From NCBI GenBank assembly GCA_015680685.1, contig MNCI01000596.1, forward strand, positions 89,677 to 153,676: a stretch of 64,000 bases of DNA. Reading direction: 5' to 3'. This DNA comes from Gnetum montanum (lineage: Eukaryota; Streptophyta; Gnetopsida; Gnetales; Gnetaceae). A program made the translations under genes and the position numbers. Below are positions 46,788 through 57,640 of the stretch, piece by piece (position 1 is the first letter of the stretch; each line of letters begins with the position of its first letter). The notes beneath the pieces were generated by a model, which searched no databases, was not told the origin of the DNA, and worked only from the letters and a program-made list of their open reading frames with translations.

Positions 46788-48163
46788 CCACATTATGTTG
46801 CATGTATATATAGTACATGACATTTAATATAATAGTGACATCCATCATTCTTATGCTAGTTCATGTGCTTGGCCCATCTACTCCACCTCATGGCTCATAT
46901 CTAGCACATTCCAAGAGGCTAGTGCACACACATATAAATAATTCATGGTAATGTAACATCAAAATATTAATTCAAAATTTACCACAACTTAATAAATTAC
47001 AACTAACTATTGCATACATACATTTATGATATGAAATATTAACATTAAAGTATTTAGATATTTAAATGTGTCAAACTCAATCATCAACTATCATATAATC
47101 TAGGGTTCAAAACATCATTAATGAAAATATAGGATTGCATACGAGGGTCTAATGGGGCTAAGGTGTTACACTTTTGATAGTTGAAATGTATATTAATAGG
47201 AAGGCTTCTAGAACCTATTATCCAAGCTATGGAAAATACTTTTCGAGGGCTATCTTTATTTTTGGTTTTGAAAGCTCATTTTGCTTCTAAAAGAGACTTT
47301 CTTTGAATAGGAATGGGCTTTCGGAAGCATGTACAAGCTTTTAGAGGCTAAAAATTAAGCTACTAAGAAGGCTTCTAGAGGTGTGTGCATGCTTTTAGAA
47401 GCTATTATCTAAGTTTTAGATAATGCATCCAAAATCTTGTCTTTGTTTATGATTGTAACTTTTATAAGCCCATTTTTGGTTTAGAAATGTCTTTTCTTTG
47501 AATAAGAATGGGCTTCGAAAGCATGCATAGGCTTCCAAAATCTAAAATTTATACTACTAAGAAGATTTCTAAAACCAAGGACAAACTTCCAAAAGCATGA
47601 GTGTGTTAGATGTCACACTGCTTCCATAATGTGAGAATTTAAGGCATTCGTAGACTTCCATAAGTTGAAATCTAAAACACCAAGAACACTTCTAGAAGCC
47701 AAAATCCATTTGATCATTTAAAGCTTTTAGAAATATGTGCAAACTTCTAGAAGTTATCCAAGTTGCATAAAATGCTTCTTGAAAACTATCTTTATTTTTG
47801 GTTCCAACTTCTAAAAAGTCTTTTCTTTGAATAAGGATGACTTTTGTATATTGAAATTTAAATTATTCAGAAGGCTATTGGATGTTGAAATCTAAATTAC
47901 TTAGAGAGCTTTCAAAAGCATGCTGGCTTCTAAAGACGTGAATGTATTACATCTTGTAAGGCATTCAAAAGCATGCATACATTTCCAAAAGCTAAGAACT
48001 AATTTCAAAGCAATCCAACATTTCAAATTTAAAATGATGGAAAATTGAATTCATAAAAGTGCATGTACTATTGTGTACTATTATATGAGATATAAAAAGC
48101 AATCATAGACATATGCATGCATTAGCATCATGTTACATATGACATCCATGGTATCTATGAAAG
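46788..48163. repeat. AT-rich spacer with a degenerate repeat of about 190 bp
   Basis: From about 47180 to 47950 a phrase recurs two to three times: GGCTTCTAGA...GCTATTATC(C/T)AAG...TCTTTGAATA(G/A)GAATGGGCTT(T)CG(G)AAAGCATG. Short ORFs show nothing. No gene is recognised. Confidence 0.5.
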
Positions 48164-48176
48164 GGCAACGACGCCA
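48164..48176 (-). other. Primer-binding-site remnant outside the left LTR of element C
   Basis: Minus-strand TGGCGTCGTTGCC lies one base outside the outer edge of the 3' LTR. It matches the first 13 positions of the tRNA-Asp-type site with one transition, and then similarity stops. A primer-binding site is not expected on this side of the element. Confidence 0.6.
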
Positions 48177-48177
48177 A

Positions 48178-49083
48178 TGATGAGCGGCTAGGTACCCCTA
48201 CGCCCAACCATGCGAATCATAGGCATTCACACATGACTCAGTCGAATTTCATATACTGTAAGCACTTAACATACACCAGACCTCTAACCAGCAAAACCCT
48301 TTGTTAGAACGGTCATTGTCTTCTCAACCTTACTTGTGAGTATCTAGTGGCGATGGTTAAGTGAGATTGAGGCAACTAATTTTTATGGCTTTTTACTTTA
48401 TCTTTTGGCGTCTAATTAAGGTGTGGAAAGTAAGAAATGAAGTATTATCTAATCTATAATTATCCTAATCTGTATCTTAACTATTCCTAGCATAAGTATT
48501 CGATCCCATCCTCTAGGCACATCCTGAGCATCCCCTAACCACTACTGGGTTACCAAACGTTAAGCGTCACTGGGTTACCAAGCGTTGGGTTTACATTTGA
48601 GATGGTCGTACTTATGGTTCCTATGAACTATGAATAAGCAATAGCAATTAAACTTAGTAATAAGAGAAACTTAAGTAATTATCAAAGCATATAAATATTA
48701 AGCTAGAAATGCATAGAAATAGCTAAGTCCAAAATGCTGCAAGGAATGTGTGAAAGCTCGTCTTTATTACCATTCATGCCAATGGGCTTAGATACATCAG
48801 TGCTCTAATAAAGAGCTGGACACCTTCTTACACCTACTATGGGCACTTGGAAAATATTCTATCTCCTGTAGAAATAAACTATAAGAGCTTCACTACAACT
48901 GAAAAAAAGGTACTTCAATGAGGCGGAAGGCCCTCTTATTTATAGGCTGAAATAGGTGCCGCATAAACAGGGCCACGTTGATGCATAGAAGGATGCATCG
49001 ATGGGGCCGAGTCGACGCTGCCACATATACGAGGTCCCGTATACGTGGCCTAGTAAAAGTGGCAACCAACAAACACTTCATCA
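48178..49083 (-). repeat. 3' LTR of element C (906 bp)
   Basis: The plus-strand reading is TGATGAGCGGCTAGG...CACTTCATCA. The minus-strand TATA box TATAAATA is at 48944-48937. Upstream of it in U3 is an ATATACGAGGTCCCGTATAC inverted repeat (about 49025-49044). Confidence 0.92.
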
Positions 49084-49096
49084 TACCCCCACGACT
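49084..49096 (-). other. Polypurine tract of element C
   Basis: Minus-strand AGTCGTGGGGGTA directly abuts the TG of the 3' LTR. The same sequence abuts the 3' LTR of element D at 36831-36819. Confidence 0.78.
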
Positions 49097-49249
49097 GAGT
49101 AAAAACTTGTCCTCAAGTTCCTCTTACAATTTGGAAGGTATGGTCTTTTATTTACAACACACATGACTTAACACACACATGACACAACATCAATTTTAGT
49201 AAGTGCCCAAGTTACAGAGAAGGACAAGTTACAAAAATGGTGGTGTTTA

Positions 49250-52177
49250 GAGATAAAATTGAATACCTTGCTAGTCCTAGAGTTTCTGTCGTATAGAAGG
49301 ATGCAAAAAATTGCCAGAGAAGATCACACCGTCCCTAGGGGCGGTGGTTTCGATGGACCTTCACCAGTCTCTAGCCCATGCAATGGCGGTGGCACGAATG
49401 ATGGCTGTCACGTGGTGGCTACAACTTATGGAGGCAGCCGGAAAGCCTCCAAGAGAGCCCTCATTTTTTCCTCTTTGCTTTTGGGATCTTTCATTGTCCA
49501 GGTAGCTTCACCAATGTGTGCTGGAACTGGAACCTCCCAAGGGCTTGGCAGTGCTGGGAAGAGTTCTTTTAGGTTGACAAACCAGGCTACAAATTGCTTT
49601 CATTCGATGTCGAATGCTCAAATTGATGCCTGCAGCTACTAGTAGTCATTCATCCGATGGGCCAAGTTCTTTGCAACTGCACTCTGTCCTTCAAAACTTG
49701 TGCAGAGAACCTCAAGTTCTGTGTTTGTTGTTTCTAATTTCTGCTTCATCACTTTATGTGCTTGGAACTTGCCCTCGTATAAAGAGTATGAGGTGGCCAC
49801 TTGTTTCTGCAATTCGGACTGTGGTCTCCCAGTTGTGAGCATGGCCAGGTTTGCATGACGAAGGTTGGCGAGCTTCATATACTCTATCATTTCTTCGATC
49901 TGAAGCTCCTTGAGGTGGATTTCAGCTTGATTGTAAGCATTCAACCCATCAAAGATAGGTTGCCATACTTTTCCTCCTTCTCAGAGCTGCTGGAGCGCTT
50001 GGTTCAACTTGGCCTTTATGACTTGGATCTGCTTCTCATTTACTTTCTTTTGCAGTCCCACTTGGTCCTTGTAATGATTCTTGATTTTTTCAAACTTCAG
50101 GGTCTCATTCTTCCAAGTGGCAATTTCGATGGCAGATTTTTGTCGCAAAGCCTAAACCTCCTCCATGGATAGATTTCTATTCTCAGCTACTAACCTTCTC
50201 ACGTCAGCATTAACCCTGGCTAGCTCTTCCTGCAGTTGGTGGATAAAATTTTTCATGTGCTCATTTTCCACACCAACATTACGCAGGTGATGAACCTCCG
50301 CAATCAACCTAACACTCTCTTAGCGAACCTCCGTGAAGTCCTTGTTTAAATTATATGCTTGAATGTCTGCCAAGGACATATCGAAGATCGACGACTCTTG
50401 CTCATCCTTAACTATCTGAAGTTTGAACTAAAGCTGTTGAAAAGCTTCATCTCTAGTGATTTCATGATTGAGGAGAGCTGGATCAGCAAGCTGGGTTGTT
50501 AATAATGCCACTTCTGTTGCCAAGTGTTGATAGGTGGCTTGAGCAGTTTCAAGTTGCCCTTCCAAAATGAGGCTCTTACCCCTTGTCGAGAGCAGCTCCG
50601 ACTAGGTTGCAGTGATGTTGTTCGGAAGGTCAAAGACATTCGAAAGCGATTGCCTGGTTCCCACCAGTCAATCTAACAATTCCTCATGTTGCGTTGCATC
50701 AATCTTACTACATGAGGTTCTGGCAAATGCCTGTACATCTTGAAGTCCATGAACATCTAGTGTAGGTGCTGTCGATGTGTTGAGAGCTGTAGTAATTGTA
50801 TCAGCAACCACTTTGGCCACAATCTCCTATCCTTGGTGCTGCATCACCAAGACTGTTGCCCCTTCACCATCTTCCAAGTGTACTAAGAAGGTGGCAGCAT
50901 TCCCAGAGATTTCAGGAAGTAGTTGTTGGGTTGATACTGTTACCTCTCAAACACTAGGATCTGTCCTTGCTGGTACTTGTGTTCGGGCGAAGGAGAACAT
51001 CGACCCTGCTCTTTCCAGCAAGCTGTCTAATCGAGCCACTTGCTCCAGGTGGCTCATTACAAGGCAATAGACTGAAGGGTCTTCCCCTCCACCACTCCTA
51101 CCAGATTGCTCTTGCTAGCTCAAGAGCAATTGTCGGATCTCGCGAATGTGTTTGACAATGGTTTGCGAACCTTACCTTGTTGTTTGTGCAGGTGGTGGAG
51201 GTGGTTGCTGTTCCTCCTCTATCTGCATCGTGGCTGGAGTCCTATCCTTCATCATTTCACGCCATGAGGCAATCGAGGCGTGTCGGATTGTATCATTAGT
51301 GTATCATGCTATCCCTGCCCATTTGCATAACTTTCTGATTAGGCAGGGAAAGGAGAGAGCTCGTCTTCCACGTTCGCTTTTGACGAACCTTTTTTCAATT
51401 TCCAAAAATAGTAATTGTGGAAGACTCATCGGGAACTTCACACTTAGAGTGGCACATGCATGAGTAGAGAAGGCTATGATTTTGCTGGGTCTTACCATTG
51501 GATTTAGGTGGTAAGATGCAATTTTTGAATATACCCTCTCCACTGTGGTTAGAGAGCCGAACTCCTTGTGGTCTACCCCATAGCACCGCCTGATCCACTC
51601 CCTTTTTACCTCAGGGTCTACTTGTTTTGGGATCTCCACCACATCTACTCCAGTCTCGGGTAACCCTAGAGCTTACACTATTGCCTCTGAAGAGTAAGAG
51701 ACATAAATATCTTTGATTCTTACTCTGGACCCTAGTTGTCGATTCGTCCAGAAGAGATAGGTCTCTCCTAAGTACCATTCACCACTGGTTGTGATGATTG
51801 GCCACATCTGAGAGTTTTGTAGTTGAAGCCTCACATCTTCTGGTGTGTTCTCGAGGAATGGTCCAAAGTTTAGCTCTTGGAGGACCATCCATTGCACTTT
51901 GCTCGGCTTGATAGCATCAAGACAGGCTTGGGTCAGGGTGACCTCAGCCCGTGGTGCTATCCCCAGAGTCTCATCCCCTTGCGATTACTCACTGGGAATC
52001 TCCTCTTCGGGAATTTGATGGACAAATTCTACATTAGGTCCTTCGTGGAGGGGGCCAATTGCATGAGAGCCTTCCACGTGCTCTAGTTGTTGCATGCCTC
52101 ATCCCCTTCCCATTCATGGGCACTTGTCCCTCGGTTGATGGTCCTTCACCCCTTGGATGCCTTAGTTTGGGTGCCAT
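49250..52177 (-). pseudogene. Element C accessory ORF (sense, after integrase), about 970 residues
   Basis: A minus-strand ATG at 52177 opens MAPKLRHPRGEG. From 51897 comes LNFGPFLEN, WPIITTSGEWY, RIKDIYVSYSSE and GLPETGVDVV, then YHLNPMVRPSK, FSTHACATLS and FLEIEKRFVKSERGRR (51640-51310). A proline stretch and a long helical, Gln/Glu/Lys-rich C-terminal half (50300-49640) follow. Frames change several times. The N-terminal region has a counterpart in B and resembles exon 4 of the antisense gene in A. Athila elements have an env-like ORF in this slot, but I see no signal peptide or membrane segment, so an envelope role is doubtful. Confidence 0.72.
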
Positions 52178-52199
52178 CTACAATCAAACATAACCACCC

Positions 52200-54190
52200 A
52201 TTAAACTGTGCATAAGTAGCTCAAGATGGTCCTTATACACCTTCTCAGTTTGACTAAGTTATGTTGTTGGCATGGGCCTCCCATTAAGTCCCCCGGAGTG
52301 TTAATTCATGGGTTAGAGCCAAAAACAATCAAGGAAATAGTTAAAGTTTAAGCTTATTGTTTTCGTTCTTCCCTTAGAGGTGTGAAGTCTTAGTTAATTG
52401 ATTAATTAACTAATTAATTACACATAGGCTTCACCCCCCTCCCCCACAACTAAGAGCATACCTTTGGGTGCTCAAGAGGGCAAGGATTGGTTAATACGGA
52501 CGCATGACGGAATGTAGGTGCTCGGGAAGAAGTTAGGCAGAAAAAATGGCAAAATCTCCCCTCAATTTGTTTGCAAAATGATGAAATTATTAAGCATAAT
52601 GGCCATATATATAGGGGTTGGGCACTATGTCGATGGGGCCGTGTATACGCCGCTACGTATATGTAGGGGGCTACGTATACGGGGCCCTGTATACACAGGG
52701 GGTCGCACCTATTGACCAAAGTTAACTAGCCCATAAAAAGCCCTCAAATGAATTTAAAATGCTAAATTGGGGCAGTTGAAAAGCGTAAGAGACTGGGAAT
52801 GTGATCGAGGACACGAGGAAGGTAACTTGGGCTAGAAAAAGAGTCAAAGGTAGGAGAACGTGGTGAGAAAGAACTCCGCGGGGAGGAGATTGAGCGATGA
52901 GACCCTAGAAATAATCAACCATGAAATCCAAAGGATGGGAGACTTGACAGGTAGGACCAAGAAAATGCAGGTGGGTCCTCCCCATAGCAGGCAATAGCCT
53001 TAGTAGCCCCTGCATATCCTTAACACCAGAGTTCGTGGACCCCGGGGTCAAGAAATGGTGTTCACAAGTTAATACTCCTACCCAAGAGACCCCACTAAGG
53101 CATTAGTAGTACATGGAAATCACGATGAATTTTCAAAACATAAAATGGGTAGTGAGGTGAGTTTGGGAGAGAAACGAGTGAGAGAGAGATGAGAGGAGTG
53201 GAATTCCAATTGTTAATTACTTAAAACCCTGTGTGAATTTGTGGTTAAGTGACCCAGTATGACCGTTCCTAAGTTCAAACCCAAAACCAACCACATATAG
53301 TGACTTCGCAGTAATAGGTGAAGCCCCATCCATCCACCAAGTAGCAGAGTGTACCCATAGGCAACCACCACTCCAATAGGCGGAGAAGAAGGAAGTGAAA
53401 TGGAGCAAAGTTAGAGGGGATAGGCTGAGTCCCATAACTTGTTTTGGTGGCCCGTGAGAGGTGGTCTAAGGGGTCTGCTTTGAATTCCCACATAGTGATG
53501 ATTTTATGTTCTTCATTGTCTTGTTATTTTGTGGGAACCACACCATGCAAGGTCGAATTGCCTAGTGACTTCCTTGTAAAGAAGGATGTGGAGTGGTAAG
53601 AAACCCAGAATGACACATCAGCAACCCAAGGGATGGGAAAGGGCGACGAATGTTGCATTCCCCTTGAAGTCACACCCGATTCAAACCATTGGGTCATCCC
53701 TAATTCTGGGAACTACACAAGTCACACATTAATTACAATGTTTTTAAGTGAAGGGGTTACACATTCCCAAAGGAAGGAAAACCATGGAGTGGGTGGATGG
53801 GTGGATGACATGGACTCACTGTCGAGTTTATGAGATGAAAAAAAGTAGACGCAAAGTCCAAAAACAACCATGCGAGGGTGGGAGCTAGATAACTAGGTGA
53901 ACTATTGTACATGATCCATCATCACAAAAACCATTTGCGCCAGACACCTGATGACAATAAGACGATGTATTAGCAATCACATGAAAATGAAACACACACA
54001 AAGAAACGAAAAATAATTAAAGAAAGGAAAAAAAATTAACAAGAATTGGCAAACGTATGAACGATGTTGAAAAACAAAAAGTGTAAAACAAAAAGTTACA
54101 AAATAGTGAGGGGTATAGTGGAATGGATTAGTAGGGATGATGGTCTCCCCCACGACTGGGTGGAAAGGAGGAGACACGAAATATGGAGCG
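52200..54190 (-). promoter_or_regulatory. Element C spacer with internal promoter before the accessory ORF
   Basis: No coding sequence is recognised. On the minus strand TATATATAT lies at 52613-52605, about 430 bp before the ATG of the accessory ORF. Immediately upstream (52694-52625) is a cluster of GTATAC words, including GTATACGGGGCCCTGTATAC at 52675-52694, closely matching the U3 inverted repeat of the LTR. G-run tracts resembling the polypurine tract lie at 52439-52454 and 54145-54157. Confidence 0.6.
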
Positions 54191-55290
54191 AGGCTGTCCT
54201 AGTGATGATGATGAGGTGGTAACACTGGTTAAGTGGAGTTCATGGAAAGGTTTTAGTTGTTGCCGATTCACCAACTGCGTTCTTGTGGGGTCCTCAGGTT
54301 TGTGGATAAGTAAGGCCCTAGATGGAAAGGTTTCAGAAACAATGTAAGGTCCCTCCCATAGTGTTTGAAACTTGGTTAGTTAAGATACATGTGAGGGATT
54401 CCAATACAACACCTTGTCTCCACTTCTAAATGTGACCTTCTGGATCCTAAGATCATGTTATTTTTTGTTGTAGGCCTTGTGGATCTCATTTGAGGACAGG
54501 GCCACTAATCGATTCTCATCTAGCATACTTAAGTTGATAAGTTGTTCACATTGTGCTAACAGTAGGTCAAGGCCTAAGTCACTGGCTATGGATAGTGTTT
54601 GGAGTTTTGCTTGGATTGGAAGTTTTGGTAACTTTTCGTACACTAACTCATAGGGAAAGTACCCTACAGGAAGTTTCCAAGTGGAGCGATAGGCCCAAAG
54701 GGCATCGTTGAGTTTGGTGTTCCAATCCCTCCTATATTTGCTGATGGTTCGGGTAAGGATCTTAGTGATCTCCCTATTGGTGAGTTCGGCCTACCCGTTG
54801 GCTTGGGGGTGATAGGGTGTTGTAAATTAGTGGGTGACCCCCAAGTGTTGCATGAGTTTTCAAAAAGTGGCACCCGTGAAATGAGTGCCATTATCAGATA
54901 TGAGTGCACGTGGCACTCCAAACCTATTGACGATTTGTTATTAGATAAATTGTACGGTGGTGTTTGAATAATAGTCGATGATAGTTGCTGCCTCCGCCCA
55001 CTTGGTGCAGTAGTCCATGGCTACGATGATGTATGCCTTTCCGTTGGATAGGGGTGTGATGGGTCCCATGAAGTCAATGCCTCAGATGTTGAAGGGCTCC
55101 AATGGTTGGATCCATTGTTGAGGTCCCTCCATCTGTGTAGTCATCCCACTGTCTCTCTGGCATCGATCATAGGAGTGGAAAAACCATTATGCATCCTTGA
55201 AGATTATGGGCCAATAATATCCTGCAAGCAAGATCTTAATGGCTATGCGGCGTCCAGCATAGTGGCCCCCACAAGGGCCCTCGTGAGCAT
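54191..55290 (-). pseudogene. Element C integrase (broken)
   Basis: Zinc region HEGPCGGHYAGRR (about 55285). Core: GIDFMGPITPLSNGKAYII (about 55080-55020, first Asp), ISDNGTHFTGATF (about 54900, second Asp) and NG-stop-AELTNREITK (about 54800-54760, Glu). The C-terminal part has WNTKLNDALWAYRSTW, YELVYEKLPKLPIQAK and QQLKPFHE (about 54260). A few TAG/TAA codons interrupt it. There is no chromodomain. Confidence 0.88.
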
Positions 55291-56640
55291 CTTGGGGGAC
55301 GTGCAACGTATCGTCATCAAGGACACACCATCAAATCAGGCCATCTACGCACACCTTGTAAAGGTGGCCATTGATTTCCATGAAATGCTTGGCCTTATGG
55401 AGAAACTGTTGTTTTTGCCGATGGTTCCACTCCTTTGGCAACTCTTGAGTGGTGAGGTAGGTGAGGATCAAACTCTTGAAGAATCACCAGCCACTAGATA
55501 CCGTTGGTTTGTTCATCAGGAACTAAATAGCATTGTGGTCAGTATGCACGAACACCTTGTATCCGAGCACATAGTGTCAGAATTTTTCCAAGGCGAACAC
55601 CACCACCATCAACTCCTTTTCGATGGTGATGTAGTTAAGTTGAGCATGGATATAGTATGGATGTTTCTAATCATCACACTATGTAAGCATGGCTCCCAAG
55701 TCATAATTAGATGCATCTGTCATGATGTGGAAGGGCCTGGACTACTCAAGTGCCCGTAGAACTGGAGTTTCTACGAGTTTCTGTTTAAGCAATTGGAATG
55801 TCAATTCACATTCCTTAGTCCAAATGAACGGAGCATCTTTCTTTGTAAGTTCTACCAACGGCTTGGCGATCTTCGAGAAATTTTCAATGAAGCACCAGTA
55901 GTAACCAGTATGGCCAAGGAACAATCGAACATCTTTTACGGTGCTTGGTTGTTGGGTGATTCCTTGGATGACTCTAATCTTTTTAGGATTCACGCTAATC
56001 CCTATCTATGAGATGCGATGCCCCAGCACAATACCTTCTTGGACCATTAAATGGCTTTTCTACCAATTGAGCCACAGATTAGTGTCTACACACCTTTTCA
56101 GAACCTGCTCAAGATGGTCCAAGGCTTGCTCGAATATGGCCCCATAGGTAGAGAAATCATCCATGAAGACTTCTACCCCATTGCCAATTTATTACTGGAA
56201 GATGCTGAGGACAAGGCGTTGGAACGTGGAAGGTGCATTGCACAGGCCAAAAGGCATCTTCTTGTATGCGAAAGTCCCCCATGGACTTGTGAAAGTTGTT
56301 TTGGCTTGGTTCTTTGGTGCAATTTGGATTTGGTTATAGCCACTATAACCATCCAAAAAACTGTAATAGTGATGCCTTGCAATGGTGTCCAACACCTGGT
56401 CCACAAATGGGAGCGGGAAGTGATCCTTGAAGGTAGCCATATTGAGTAATCGGAAATCAATACAGACCCTCCATTTGCCACCTTTCTTTGGCACAATAAT
56501 GAATGGGCTGACGCACTTACTATCGACAATAGAATAGATGAACCTTGCCTTTAGCAACTGTTCAATTTCATCTTTGATGACCTGCTTCAGTTTGGGGTTT
56601 AATCATCTTTGTGGCTGTCATCGTGGCTTCATGAAGGGGT
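55291..56640 (-). pseudogene. Element C reverse transcriptase and RNase H (broken)
   Basis: RT: SPFIIVPKKGGKWRVCIDFR (about 56510-56450), SFLDGYSGYNQIQI (about 56360), TSPWGTFAYKKMPFGLCNAP and VFMDDFSTYG with the catalytic FMDD near 56165. The connection VRLFLGHTGYYW (55915) and RNase H FHIMTDASNYDLGAML follow, then a decayed later part (HTDHNAI-stop-FLMNKP). The frame 56557-56192 is clean and is followed by a stop. Confidence 0.88.
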
Positions 56641-57640
56641 CAATATAGATCCAATGTTGGCAGACTTGAGGATCAACTCTAGTTAACTCAGGATATGACC
56701 ATGTAAATGCAGCATCCCATTTTTTCACCACCTTCAGCAACTTTTTCTTTTGTTCCAGAGCAAGGGTGGCATTGATAATTACCGGCTTTCCATTTTGCAA
56801 AAATGTATATTCTAAGTGAGCTGGTAAGGACTTGAGTTCTAGGGGCTCTTGTTTGAAGCTTTCAAGGATTTGCACTTTTCCCTAATCATCATGGTCATCA
56901 ACAGTGGAGACTTGTTGATAAACCTCTTCCATTTCATCCATGCTTTCTATATAGGCTTGTACAAGCCCCTCAGATGGTTCCATGCACATTGCACTGCTAG
57001 CAGGGTCAGCTGTTAGCCATTGGGTTCCCTCTTGATTGGTGGCTATTACATATAGGCACTGTTGGACTGGTGATTCCTCAGTACACTGACTGAATGCTTG
57101 AATGGATATTTGCTTAGTGGACCATAACTGCTGTACATAGTTGCACCTTGAGTCACTGTATGCGATGCATGGAACACGCTTCTTCTTGATCTTCCCAAAA
57201 GGATTTTCCTTTGAAATTTCAAGGGATAGATCTCAGAGTCCTAGTCGTACATCCACCGTGCTTAGCCAAGCTCTTCCCATTATGATTGGGAAGTTCCCCT
57301 TGCAATTCTCCACACGGATGACGAGGAAATCAGCAGGATAAGACTACCCACAAACGGTGGTCACAATGTCCTCCACCAATCCCAAGGGAATGGTGATGGA
57401 CTGGTCTGCTAGCTCGAGTCGAATATTGCTCTTCTTGAGCAGGGGAAAGTTTCAATTCTTGTACATGTCATGAGAGATTAAATTGACTCCTGATCCCTAG
57501 TCCAGAAGAGCTTTGCATAGCTCATTCCCTACCACCTAAAGATAGATGAGGGGGCTTCCCGGATCAATCAATTTCTGAGAAAGATGATTGACCTTTATCC
57601 AATCAGTCATGGCATGTGTGAGCATGACTGTTTGGACGTT
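56641..57640 (-). pseudogene. Element C protease and protease-RT linker (broken)
   Basis: On the minus strand GVNLISHDMYKN lies at about 57500 after a D-stop-GS triplet at the active-site position, followed by LELADQSITIPLGLVED, YPADFLVIRVENCKGNF and MGRAWLSTVDV. The linker to RT includes ELKSLPAHLEYTFLQNGKP and WSYPELTRVDP (56830-56680), typical of the Athila branch. Confidence 0.8.

Noticed and set aside
55106-55759. 217-codon plus-strand ORF over pol of C
   Set aside because: Antisense shadow of the minus-strand RNase H and integrase region, which has recognisable motifs.
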